DNA from: a virus | Direction: 5' to 3' (one strand) | DNA length: 20,050 bases | IMG/VR virus record: IMGVR_UViG_3300035698_002699 | Span: 1-20,050 of that record | Shown here: positions 1 through 8,000 of the stretch, piece after piece | Layout: each line of letters begins with the position of its first letter | Position numbering within the stretch: the stretch's first letter is position 1 | Position numbers and translations under genes: made by a program | Notes under the pieces: model-generated | Seen by the model: the letters and a program-made list of their open reading frames with translations, nothing else | Told to the model about the DNA's origin: nothing | The model's database searches: none

Positions 1-69
1 CCAGGGCTACACATACGTACTGTGGTTCTGACCTTAGAAAACAACGCTTTTATGAAGTTCGACGATTAG
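1..69 (+). CDS. possible 3' end of an upstream gene (uncertain)
   Basis: Frame 1 is open from the window edge to a TAG at 67-69 and would end in ...VVLTLENNAFMKFDD. Frame 3 is also open, to a TAA at 108-110, and frame 2 closes at 29-31. None of the three can be proven from so little sequence. Frame 1 is preferred only because its peptide looks most ordinary. No function can be given. Confidence 0.25.
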   Translation, partial: PGLHIRTVVLTLENNAFMKFDD

Positions 70-117
70 GCTTAGTCCGTAGTGCTTACCGATTTTCGGC
101 GACATACTAAATAGTTG

Positions 118-146
118 TTGACTTAGTAAGTCGACTCAGCCATAAC
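118..146 (+). promoter_or_regulatory. candidate sigma70-type promoter
   Basis: TTGACT (118-123) is followed after 17 bases by CATAAC (141-146), which matches the -10 consensus at four of six positions. It lies upstream of the gene starting at 190 in a gap with no convincing gene. The -35 overlaps an imperfect palindrome, GACTTAGTAAGTC (120-132), with six-base arms around one central base, which could be an operator. This is a pattern match only. Confidence 0.35.
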
Positions 147-189
147 AATAGAAGTCAGCCCAACAACGGCCAAACAGAAAGACAACACC

Positions 190-495
190 ATGACCACCGC
201 TACCCTAGTTCGACCTACCACCGCAACTACCCGCAAGTCTGAAGCACTCGCCGTGACACTAGGCATCCACCCCAAGAGGGTGCAGGCAGTCGCTAAAGCA
301 GCGTTCCCTAAGGCTGTCGAGGCGTCAGGCAGGCCATTCGCCCCGTTCTTCCTTAGCAGGACAGCGCCTCCTGGTAACGCAGGTCTCATGGCCGACTGGG
401 AGTACTTCGCGGTCATCTTCCTGACAAAGGAAATCCTCAAAGCACACACGGAGCTACTGAACCAAGAGCGCCGTGCAGGCACCCTCGACTGCTGA
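190..495 (+). CDS. hypothetical protein, 101 residues
   Basis: A small, probably soluble protein with no signal peptide or membrane segment and no family that I recognise. The first 16 residues are rich in Thr and Ala. The stretch around residues 18-45 (EALAVTLGIHPKRVQAVAKA) looks helical and could be a small helix-turn-helix-like region, but this is weak. The ATG has only a poor purine stretch (AGAAAGA) upstream as a ribosome site. A candidate promoter lies at 118-146. The gene is upstream of the terminase, where a small terminase subunit might be expected, but nothing in the sequence shows that it is one. A coding-like stretch in the -1 frame overlaps its stop codon (see 492-584). Confidence 0.6.
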   Translation: MTTATLVRPTTATTRKSEALAVTLGIHPKRVQAVAKAAFPKAVEASGRPFAPFFLSRTAPPGNAGLMADWEYFAVIFLTKEILKAHTELLNQERRAGTLDC

Positions 496-584
496 ATCTA
501 AGGGCATTACCCGCACAAGAGGCAGTCGACTACGCGAAGTCACGGGCTAAGGACTTCGACTCTCTGGAGTACTGGCTCGCCTAG
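492..584 (+). pseudogene. coding-like stretch without a normal start, -1 frame relative to the preceding gene
   Basis: Reading from CTG at 492 gives 30 residues ending at TAG 582-584. The last part, EAVDYAKSRAKDFDSLEYWLA, reads like a real protein end, with mostly G or C in third codon positions. No ATG, GTG or TTG lies in this frame, and the preceding gene ends at 495 one frame away. It may be the original C-terminus of the 101-residue protein after a frameshift, the product of ribosomal frameshifting, or a fragment of another gene. No classic slippery heptamer is visible. The block after its stop resembles the one after the next gene's stop. Confidence 0.35.
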
Positions 585-585
585 G

Positions 586-595
586 CCGAGAAAAC
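586..595 (+). repeat. 10-base direct repeat, copy 1 (CCGAGAAAAC)
   Basis: CCGAGAAAAC starts two bases after the TAG at 582-584. An identical block starts two bases after the TAA at 1306-1308. The matching placement after two stop codons suggests a shared intergenic element, possibly part of a ribosome site or transcript-processing site. Chance cannot be excluded. Confidence 0.35.
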
Positions 596-609
596 AACTC
601 AAGAAAGAA

Positions 610-1308
610 ATGACCATGATACGCCTACTAAGCGCAGCACTGCTGCTAACTAGCCTAGTCGCCCCTGTAGAGGCGCAAGTAGCTACTAGTTCTGATCCAA
701 TGCTGTACATAGCTATTCACGACATTAATGGGAGCGCACCTGAGGCCGCAGGACAGCGTGTGCTAAGAGCTGCGCAACGTAGAGCGCGCAGTCGGCGTAG
801 CGAGACATCCGTAAGCGTTGCCCGTGATACTTGGCTACTGCTCATGAAAGCTGCCGTCCACTTGGCTAGGGTAGAACTCACGCCTGGGGACGTAAACGGT
901 ATGCTGCGCAGCTGGGATGACCATATGGGAGAGTTCGTACGTAGACAGGGGGACCTGCTACGTACGCGCCCACTCGGGTCAGGAGTCTGCGCAGACCTGG
1001 AAGTAAACCTACTGTTACAAGCGAGCCACTTCGTGAGCCGGGCCCGAGACGGGTTGCTAGCGTCAATACACGGGGAAGACGTGGACGGTAGAGCGGACAT
1101 GCTTAGGTCTTTAGCGCTCGTAAGACTTGCCGCAGACGAAGCGGCAGAGCTTGGTCAATCCGGTTTATCTTGCGAGGCACTCCCGTACGCTGCCGAGGGA
1201 GCCATGCTCAGCGCCGAGCAGCGGCAGATGCTAACAGGTGCGGCTAGCGCTGTAGTGGCGCTACAAGGTGCCGCTGGCTTTGAAGTACTTACGGAAGCAC
1301 GCCACTAA
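610..1308 (+). CDS. putative exported protein with signal peptide, 232 residues
   Basis: Residues 1-22 form a typical Sec signal peptide: MTMIR, a hydrophobic core of Leu/Ala/Val, then APVEA followed by Q, with likely cleavage after Ala22. The mature part is mostly helical, has an Arg-rich patch near residues 52-65, and contains two cysteines (about residues 126 and 196) that could form a disulfide in the periplasm. No known domain is recognised. Two ATG codons lie six bases apart (610 and 616); the first is used here. The ribosome site is weak (AAGAAAG). An exported protein beside packaging genes could be a moron-type gene acting on the host envelope, superinfection or lysis, but that is inference from location and the signal peptide only. 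Confidence 0.7.
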   Translation: MTMIRLLSAALLLTSLVAPVEAQVATSSDPMLYIAIHDINGSAPEAAGQRVLRAAQRRARSRRSETSVSVARDTWLLLMKAAVHLARVELTPGDVNGMLRSWDDHMGEFVRRQGDLLRTRPLGSGVCADLEVNLLLQASHFVSRARDGLLASIHGEDVDGRADMLRSLALVRLAADEAAELGQSGLSCEALPYAAEGAMLSAEQRQMLTGAASAVVALQGAAGFEVLTEARH

Positions 1309-1309
1309 A

Positions 1310-1319
1310 CCGAGAAAAC
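1310..1319 (+). repeat. 10-base direct repeat, copy 2 (CCGAGAAAAC)
   Basis: Identical to the block at 586-595 and again starting two bases after a stop codon (TAA at 1306-1308). It lies in the 55-base gap before the next gene. Confidence 0.35.
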
Positions 1320-1363
1320 GATTCCCATAGTAGGCACTTGCTAAGCTGCTAAACTGCTCAGCA

Positions 1364-1567
1364 ATGGGAAAACAGCATTGGACAGATAAGAAGCATCACG
1401 TAACGCACGCCTGGGCTGTCGACGGGCACTGCCTGGGTTGCGGTATGCACTTCACATGGCCTGGGGCACGTACTGCGTGCACGGGCGAGCCTAAGGCCCG
1501 TGCTAAGCGCAGCGAGGCTACCAAGCTCAAAGTGCTGCTAGCGCTCCCCCGCGAGGAGATCGAATAG
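1364..1567 (+). CDS. small Cys/His-rich protein, 67 residues, coupled to terminase
   Basis: The protein contains HCLGCGMHF (about residues 24-32) followed by a further Cys near residue 41, a spacing that could bind one zinc ion. The N-terminal part is rich in His and Lys and the C-terminal part is basic (EPKARAKRSEATKLK), so nucleic acid binding is possible. No named family is recognised. No clear ribosome site precedes the ATG. The stop codon TAG (1565-1567) is followed directly by the GTG of the terminase, and GAGGAGAT inside this gene (1553-1560) is the terminase ribosome site, so translation of the two is probably coupled. A small terminase partner or packaging accessory role is possible but not shown. 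Confidence 0.6.
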   Translation: MGKQHWTDKKHHVTHAWAVDGHCLGCGMHFTWPGARTACTGEPKARAKRSEATKLKVLLALPREEIE

Positions 1568-4420
1568 GTGGCGGCTTCGGTCGACATCATCGAGGACTCG
1601 CTAGTTGAGATAGCTACAGGGAACAACGACCCGTACTGCCGCGCTATCTACAAGCGCATGCTACAGGCCTCCCTGCCCTTGTTTATGAAGGACATCCTCA
1701 AGATGGAGGTGGGCCCGCATATCTTCGAGTGGGGCGACTTAGTAAATGGCACGCGTAGGCTGGCGCTGAACGCGGCACGTGACCACTGCCAACCCGGCTC
1801 GGCACTTGTTCTAAGTAGCAGTGGCACCCGTGTGCGCCTGGACGAGTGGCAGGGCGGCGAAGTGCTGGCTATGAACGCCAAGGGTCGTCTCGTCCCGAGT
1901 TACGCGGCACCTGCGCAGTCGAATGGAGACAAGCGCTGCCTACGCATCCGGACTCGCACAGGCCGCACTACCGAGGTTACCACCAACCACCCACTGCGGA
2001 CTTTCGAGCGGTGGGTTCCTGCAGGGGAGTTACAAGCTGGCGATAGGATCGCAGTACCTCGTACTCTTCCCGTGGCAGGCACAGTAACGCTACGCGCGTC
2101 CTGGCTCATGGGTTTGCTCATTGGGGATGGCTCGCTCACTTCAGGTCACTGTTCTGTATCTACGGGCGATCCGCTGGTAGTGGCCGAAGTACAACGGGTT
2201 GCTGCCGCTCTTTCTTGGAAAGTAACTCACAATGGCAAGTTCAACTACAGCCTGCACGCCAGCTACCAGCGCCAAGGAAGCCCTCGCAACTGGCTGCGCA
2301 CTTACGGCCTATTAGGCTGCGGATCTTTTACTAGGCGGATTCCGCAAGAGGTGTTTACTGCGACTAATGCCTGTGTGTCGGAGTTGTTAGCGGGTTATTT
2401 TGACGCTGACGGCTGTGTCAACCAGCACGCAGGAGGTAGCCTCTACTACGCGTCAGTGAATCGCGGGCTACTTACTGATGTCCAGCACCTTCTGCTGCGT
2501 TTTGGCGTTGTAGCCGTGATTACGCGCAACCAAAGCACGTATAATGGACAGCCTCACCATTCGTGGATGCTCACCATTCGTGGAGACAGCATTCTAGCCT
2601 TCCACAACGCTATCCCTCTAAAAGGCAGTAGGTGCTCTCAACTAAAAGACTTAGTAGCTGCGTTGACCCAACGTAGTCCTATGTCGGGACGCACGGTAGA
2701 CTCATTCCCACCTAGCGTGTGGTCTCATGTAGAGCACTCCCGCCACTGGTTCGACAAAAACGGGCACACAAGGCCAGGCAGCCCCTCCCAGCAAAGCAGA
2801 GTTACCCGTGCACGAATCCGCCGAGTTGCGAACGCAGAAGGCAACACCAAGCTTTTGGAGATTGCCGATTCCGATGTTCTTTATGATGAAATCGTTTCGA
2901 TTGAGGACATGGGAGTACAGCCTACCTGGTACGTATCAGTGCCTGACTTGGAGAACTACGTAGGGGACGACTTCGTACAACATAATTCTAAGAGCGCCAC
3001 GTTTTCATACGCGTACCCGATCTGGCGTGCCTGGGGAGACCCTGGTCAGGAAGTCTATCTGTTCAGCGCTACGTTAGAGCAGGCTATCGAGTTCCTGGAC
3101 ATCATCATCTACGGGCGTAACAACCTGATGGGGATGCTAGACATTCCGGGGTTAGCGGACCTTGTCCCCGGAAAGAATGACTTCCACTACGACCCGAAGC
3201 TCAAGATCAATAAGACCGACGTACGGATGAAGAACGGCAGTCGTCTTAGGGCTATTGGCTACGGAAAGAAGACCCGAGGTAGGCACCCTAAGTACATCGT
3301 GTTGGACGACGTACTAAACGACGAGGACATGTACTCGGATACCGTGCGGCGGAAGCATATCTCGTACTACGAGTCGGCTATCGTCAATATGGTCACGCCT
3401 GATGGCCAGATCGTAAACGTCGGAACACCGTACCACCAGGGCGACCTGTGGGGCTGGTTCAACGCGAACCCTGTCTATACGTTCAGGCGGTACCCAGGCA
3501 TCTACACGGACAAGAAGGGCGTAGAGCGAGCACTGTTCCCGTGGCGCTGGACGGTCAAGGCGCTCAAGCAGAAGAAGCGCGAGATTGGCCCTGTCGCGTT
3601 CACACGAGAGATTCTCTGTCAGCCGATCTCGGATGACCTGTCGCTGTTCCCTTCAACCCTGTTCCCACCACTGCAGGACAACAAGCTAACTCTCAGGCCT
3701 ACGCGTACGCAGATTCGCGAGAGGAACCTCAGCGTGTACACGGGCGTGGACATCGCGCTCTCCGCTTCGGTAGGCGCCGACTATTTCGTCATCTTCACCA
3801 TTGGTGTCGATCCGAAAGGCAACCACTACATCCTAGATATTTACCGTGCCCGAGGCGTGGGGTTCCAGGACCAGCTAGGCCTGATCGAGAAGCACTGTCG
3901 GCGGTATGGCACGCAGCTGTGTTTCATCGAAGCCAACGCCGCCCAGCGCGTGTGGTCTGACGAGATGAAGCGAACCACTGACGTTCCGGTCAAAGCCTTC
4001 GTCACCACTGCCCAGAACAAGTACCCCCTTGATAAGGGTGTGCCGGGGCTACGAATCCTACTTGAGAACGAGAAGCTGGTTATCCCTACGGGCGACCTGT
4101 ACTCCAAAACGCAGACAGAAGTCTGGCAGATGGAGGCAGCCCAGTTCGGTTTCGTCGACGGCAAGCTCCAGGGTGCTGGTACCCACGATGACACCGTTAT
4201 GGCGTGGTGGTTAGCAACTGAGGCCGCCAAGTTCGGAGGGTTTACGTTTGCCATCGGTGACGACGAGGAGGACGACGCCGATATGGACGAGCTGCTAGGT
4301 GGGGACGTTGACTGGGAGGCTGTCCTGCTTGGCGAGGAGGAGGACCCTATCGACCAGGGCGATACCGACGCAATCGACCTAGCATTTGACGCAAACCCAC
4401 TTGACGCGTTCGGCGTTTAG
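1568..4420 (+). CDS. terL: terminase large subunit precursor, interrupted by an intein
   Basis: ATP-driven DNA-packaging motor and headful/cos nuclease. The 950-residue precursor has a 73-residue N-extein, a 400-residue intein (74-473) and a 477-residue C-extein, giving a 550-residue spliced protein, normal for the family. The ATPase P-loop is split: ARDH (70-73) joins SKSAT (474-478) after splicing. Walker B is YIVLDD (576-581). The C-terminal RNase H-type nuclease shows its acidic residues at D728 (GVDIALS), E788 (CFIEANA) and D874/D875 (THDDTVMAWW). The last ~55 residues are very acidic (EEDDADMDE and EEEDP), which is unusual and may mediate a protein contact. The start is GTG, supported by AGGAG at 1554-1558, nine bases upstream. 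It is the first recognisable packaging gene and is followed by head genes. No obvious small subunit is seen nearby. Confidence 0.95.
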   Translation: MAASVDIIEDSLVEIATGNNDPYCRAIYKRMLQASLPLFMKDILKMEVGPHIFEWGDLVNGTRRLALNAARDHCQPGSALVLSSSGTRVRLDEWQGGEVLAMNAKGRLVPSYAAPAQSNGDKRCLRIRTRTGRTTEVTTNHPLRTFERWVPAGELQAGDRIAVPRTLPVAGTVTLRASWLMGLLIGDGSLTSGHCSVSTGDPLVVAEVQRVAAALSWKVTHNGKFNYSLHASYQRQGSPRNWLRTYGLLGCGSFTRRIPQEVFTATNACVSELLAGYFDADGCVNQHAGGSLYYASVNRGLLTDVQHLLLRFGVVAVITRNQSTYNGQPHHSWMLTIRGDSILAFHNAIPLKGSRCSQLKDLVAALTQRSPMSGRTVDSFPPSVWSHVEHSRHWFDKNGHTRPGSPSQQSRVTRARIRRVANAEGNTKLLEIADSDVLYDEIVSIEDMGVQPTWYVSVPDLENYVGDDFVQHNSKSATFSYAYPIWRAWGDPGQEVYLFSATLEQAIEFLDIIIYGRNNLMGMLDIPGLADLVPGKNDFHYDPKLKINKTDVRMKNGSRLRAIGYGKKTRGRHPKYIVLDDVLNDEDMYSDTVRRKHISYYESAIVNMVTPDGQIVNVGTPYHQGDLWGWFNANPVYTFRRYPGIYTDKKGVERALFPWRWTVKALKQKKREIGPVAFTREILCQPISDDLSLFPSTLFPPLQDNKLTLRPTRTQIRERNLSVYTGVDIALSASVGADYFVIFTIGVDPKGNHYILDIYRARGVGFQDQLGLIEKHCRRYGTQLCFIEANAAQRVWSDEMKRTTDVPVKAFVTTAQNKYPLDKGVPGLRILLENEKLVIPTGDLYSKTQTEVWQMEAAQFGFVDGKLQGAGTHDDTVMAWWLATEAAKFGGFTFAIGDDEEDDADMDELLGGDVDWEAVLLGEEEDPIDQGDTDAIDLAFDANPLDAFGV
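1787..2986 (+). mobile_element. intein with LAGLIDADG homing endonuclease, in-frame in terL
   Basis: This 400-residue self-splicing element begins with Cys74 and ends with His472-Asn473, and the first residue after it is Ser474, as splicing chemistry requires. The block B motif is T138-T-N-H141. The homing endonuclease has two LAGLIDADG-type helices, LMGLLIGDG (ending at D187) and LAGYFDADG (ending at D281), both with the catalytic acid intact. The C-terminal splicing region runs from about YDEIVSIEDMG to FVQHN. All expected splicing and nuclease residues are visible, so both activities are probably intact. The insertion site is the codon junction between His73 and Ser474 in the ATP-binding loop, a highly conserved target. 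Some intein segments (for example around 2340-2400) look more AT-rich than the exteins, fitting separate origin. Confidence 0.95.
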
Positions 4421-4484
4421 ATAGGGTAGTATTCGCCGTAGGCTTGCGCTGGTAGAACCTACCTAGCAGGATTTACATTTACTT

Positions 4485-4498
4485 GGGCATTTTTGCCC
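4485..4498 (+). promoter_or_regulatory. short hairpin in the leader of the 137-residue protein gene
   Basis: GGGCA and TGCCC pair perfectly around a TTTT loop and end four bases before the ribosome site GGAGA (4502-4506). It may protect or tune the message. It lacks a downstream T-run, so it is not a terminator. The rest of the 93-base gap holds only a second small inverted repeat, GGTAG-AAC-CTACC, near 4451-4463. Confidence 0.35.
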
Positions 4499-4513
4499 TA
4501 CGGAGAATACCCA

Positions 4514-4927
4514 ATGAGAGAATCAGCACGAGAACTAGCAGTAGCACCAGCCACCGAAACCGCACTATACCAAGACCAAACCGAGATTGTTCGGGGCCTT
4601 GGCAAGCACCTTACCGAAGCGTTTATCGCTCAGGTTCTGGGAGCAGGCGGAGCAGGCGGAGCAATCCTCAACGTCCCTTTCGAGCCAGCTGTTATCGAAG
4701 TGTCCGAGGCTACCGGACCTACTCTTACTAAGTCGATTCGCGGTGGCGGTATGCCAGCTGCAGTTGAACTCAATATGATTTCGGGCGCTGTCAACGCCAA
4801 CCCTCCTGTGGTGACGCAGGTTGGCCCTGGTGCCTGGACCGTCACCTTGCCTACAGCGCTTGCCCCCGATGGGGATACGGCAACCGTCGTCATGTACGGC
4901 GTGAGCCACGCGGGCGGTAGTCTCTAA
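4514..4927 (+). CDS. putative small structural (decoration-type) protein, 137 residues
   Basis: The chosen start is ATG 4514, with GGAGA seven bases upstream; a TTG at 4493 lies before that ribosome site and is unlikely. The N-terminal third looks helical (QDQTEIVRGLGKHLTEAFIA) with a flexible GAGGAGGA stretch at about residues 43-50. The remainder is beta-rich and ends in WTVTLPTALAPDGDTATVVMYGVSHAGGSL-like strands, a style common in phage head decoration or fibre-attachment proteins, but no family is recognised. It contains one LTKS motif (residues 71-74), the recurring tag of this module. It sits between the terminase and the giant gene, and a head-surface or minor head role is inferred from position only. 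Confidence 0.75.
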   Translation: MRESARELAVAPATETALYQDQTEIVRGLGKHLTEAFIAQVLGAGGAGGAILNVPFEPAVIEVSEATGPTLTKSIRGGGMPAAVELNMISGAVNANPPVVTQVGPGAWTVTLPTALAPDGDTATVVMYGVSHAGGSL

Positions 4928-4951
4928 GACTACGACCGATCTAGGATGTGC

Positions 4952-4991
4952 CGCGACTTTCGCGATGGGAGGTAGCGTTGAGTCGCGCTAC
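4952..4991 (+). promoter_or_regulatory. two adjacent inverted repeats in the leader of the giant gene
   Basis: The first hairpin is CGCGA-CTT-TCGCG (4952-4964), perfectly paired. The second is GTAGCG (4972-4977) with CGCTAC (4986-4991) around eight bases. Neither has a following T-run, so termination is unlikely. They lie in the 106-base gap before the 2299-residue protein and could stabilise or regulate its message. The ribosome site AGGA (4, 6 bases before the ATG) is outside both stems. Confidence 0.35.
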
Positions 4992-5033
4992 TACGTTTAG
5001 AGTCGGTGGGTACTCTGAGCACTAGGATTATCG

Positions 5034-8000
5034 ATGAAAAAGAAGCTTAGTAAGTCTGAAAAAGCACGATGGTCCCCCTCAGAGCGAGGGCATCACCCTA
5101 GCTATTCGAGTGAGAAAGTTAGGCGTCTTGCCGCAAGCGGCATGGGCGAGATGCACGCAGTTGCGCACGCAGCCGAGCGCATGTTCCGCACTGAGAAAGA
5201 AGACCGCACGGGTAAGCTCCCCCGCGTGGCGCACACGCTACAGGACGTCACCCGAGGCCTAGGCCTGGACTCCGCAGCAGAGCAGCAGATTCAGAAGCTA
5301 GTGGGTGAATCGAACCCAGAGTTTCAGCCCAAGGGGCAAACCGTACGCATCTTCCACGCGCGCCAGCGCTTAGTAAGTACGATGCGCGAGAGTTGGAAAC
5401 ACCTCGACAGCATGGTGCGCGCTGAAGTGACACAGCGTGCGATGGCCTACTGGAAACACCACTACAAGACCGACCACTGGCGCAAACCCGCCATCCGTAA
5501 CGAAAGACCACCCATGAGCAAGTCTGATCCAGTCGCTGTCATCACCCTGGCTAAGCTTGAGGAGCTGGAAAAAGCGCAAGCCACGGGAGGTAAGTACTAC
5601 CGCCGAGTAGCTACGGGTAAGCCTAACCGACCTTGGAGGTACTACTACACCAAGGAGGCATATGAAAACGCACAGGGGTCAGACAGTCATTTGCACGGCC
5701 CTGACCTGAAGGAGAAGAACCCCGAGGAGCAGGCAGGCGAAGCCCTAGCGGACGCAATCATCAAGGCCATCCTTTCCGGCAACTCAGACATGATGGCTGG
5801 CTTGGTGGACTCGCTGGCTAACGCGGGCAGCGCAGTCACGGTTGAGGCGTGCATCAAGCGGCTATGGAAGGCGCTGGACGAAGCTAAGCGACAACTTGCT
5901 AACGCCACTAAGGGTGGCAAGAACTCAGGCCCTAAGGGCGGCGGCAAGCGTGGTCCTCGAAAGGCTACCGCTGCCGAACCCAAGAAGGTTAGCAAGTTGG
6001 CTACACTGGTAGCAGGCCTAAAGCTAGCGCTCGGCATGGCAGACAAGGTGCGTAAGCAACTAGGCGGCAAGATCAGCGCGCCAGTAGTAGCACCCCCTCC
6101 GTCTGGACCGTCGGAGTCAGGCACAGTCATGGCTAGCATCGCGGCAGCCAACAAGTTTGGCGTGAGCTTGGGCGTAGGCGACCAGATCAACACGCGCTAT
6201 GGACTCATGACGGTCGCAGGGCCTCCCACAGACCACGGGGGAGGTAGGGGTGTGCGCGTTCCTATGGAGGATAAGAGAGGCCGCCAGACGAACGTAGAAC
6301 TGCTTGTGTACGCCAGCGGCGGCGTGCACATGCTCTGGGGCGATCACGGTAACGGTGATCCAGGTGAGCTATCCCAGGTGAGCACGGGGCCAGCACCAGT
6401 AGAAGCAGTACCTACACCCGTACTAGACACCTACGGGTCTGACTTGAAAGTCCCGCCAGTCATGCTGGGGCTCAAAACGCAGGTTCTAGGCAAGCTCTCT
6501 GTGCTCACTGAGGCCACTCCTGGTACGGTGTCTATCTTGGGGGTGATGCTCGCTGATACCAGCCAGGCAGCAGCGCGCATCCCCGAGGGGACGCCAGCAC
6601 GCGCTTGGTTCGATAGCCAGATCACTACCCCTATTCAGCAGCGGCTGGCCTCCTTGCGGGCAGAGGCTAGCACTGGTGACGTTGAGCAAGACAAGTGGGT
6701 AGCTGCGCGGGCAACACTCGCGGGCAACACACTAGGCATAAACCTAGCGGTAGGGGGTACGTTCCAAACGAACGCAGGTACGTTCAAAGTCGTAGGAGAC
6801 CCGTACGAGCAAGCTAATCAGGGTGCCTCTATCCGGGTAGTGAACACAGACCCCACGAAGGTAGACCGAGCTAACGCGTTTTCCGTGGACAAGGCAGGCA
6901 GTTTGACGCTTACGACGTCATACGAACCTGTAGCTATCGAGTCTGCTAGTGCTGCGCCTGAGCCCAACACAGCGCGATGGGATCAACATAAGCCTATCGC
7001 CGCAGTTGCTAACTTGGAGAACATCGCAGACGAAGCGATTAGTAAGATGTCGCTGCCAACGGAGGAAAACTTAGCTGGTATTCAGCGTATGATCGACCTG
7101 GTGGACGGGGCTGCGAAGGAGATGTCCAGCCCTATGGATCAGAAGTGGGTCAGCAAGGTTGTGGTCTCAAAGCTGTATGACCACCTGCAAGATCTGCGAG
7201 ACAAGAAGGCTAAATACGGGGGTGCCAATCCCGAGGGACGGCCTGGCGTAGCACGGCGTATCAGCATGGCAGCACAGAACAAGTTCGGCGTAGACCTTAC
7301 GCCAGGTTCTAAGGTGACAAACGAGTGGGGTACGTTTGAGGTAGTTGCGGCGCCACAGGACTACAAGGGAGGTAAGGGCATCTTGGTACCAGTGGTCAGC
7401 ACAGGCAGGAACCGGAAACCTGCTGACATCTTGATCTACGCCAAGAGCGGCAACGTTGTCATGCATGGCGGCGGCGAAGGACACGGCGAAACAATCAGAG
7501 GTATGAAGCAGGCGGTAGACGCGCCAGCGCCTGCTGTTGCAGAGCCGACCGCTACGCCTACTGAGACCCCCGAAGAGCGGCAGGCGAAGTGGAAGGCCAG
7601 GCAAGTTCTCAAAGAAGAAGCACTTGCTGCCGAGCTAAAAGCAGAGCGTCTTGCCGCGTTTGCTGAGCGGGGCATCAACCGCGTAGGCCAGCTCGTAAAG
7701 GTGGACGGTAATGACGTACCTTTCGTAGTAGTAGGGCTGCATGACGTCTATCTGTCGCTGCGCTCAACCGAGGGAGGTAAACGTATCAACGTCAACATGG
7801 ACAAAGTGGCAGGACTCACTGGCACTGACCAGGATGTCACACGGGACATGCTCTCTCCTGCGGGGGCTAAGGACTACCTAGACGCGGTAGCCTCGTATGG
7901 GGCGAAGGACGACGGCGTTGCTCAAGCAGCCGCTGAGGCAGGCCGTGCTCGCTTCGAGGCTACTGCCGCTAAGCCCGAAGCAGCCACGCTAGGCGTCACT

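Noticed and set aside
2990-3001. SKSAT in the terminase as another KS tag
   Set aside because: It is the second half of the ATP-binding loop, explained by terminase function, and lacks the hydrophobic residue at the right place after splicing.
4401-4432. Promoter TTGACG with TAGTAT
   Set aside because: The spacing is 20 bases, both boxes are imperfect, and the -35 lies within the terminase coding sequence. Support is too weak.
4493-4513. TTG 4493 as start of the 137-residue protein
   Set aside because: The strong ribosome site GGAGA (4502-4506) lies downstream of this TTG and fits ATG 4514.
5514-5525. ATG 5514 as start of a separate gene
   Set aside because: It is in frame with the giant gene and has only a weak purine stretch upstream. 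It is read as an internal MSKS tag, although internal initiation cannot be excluded.
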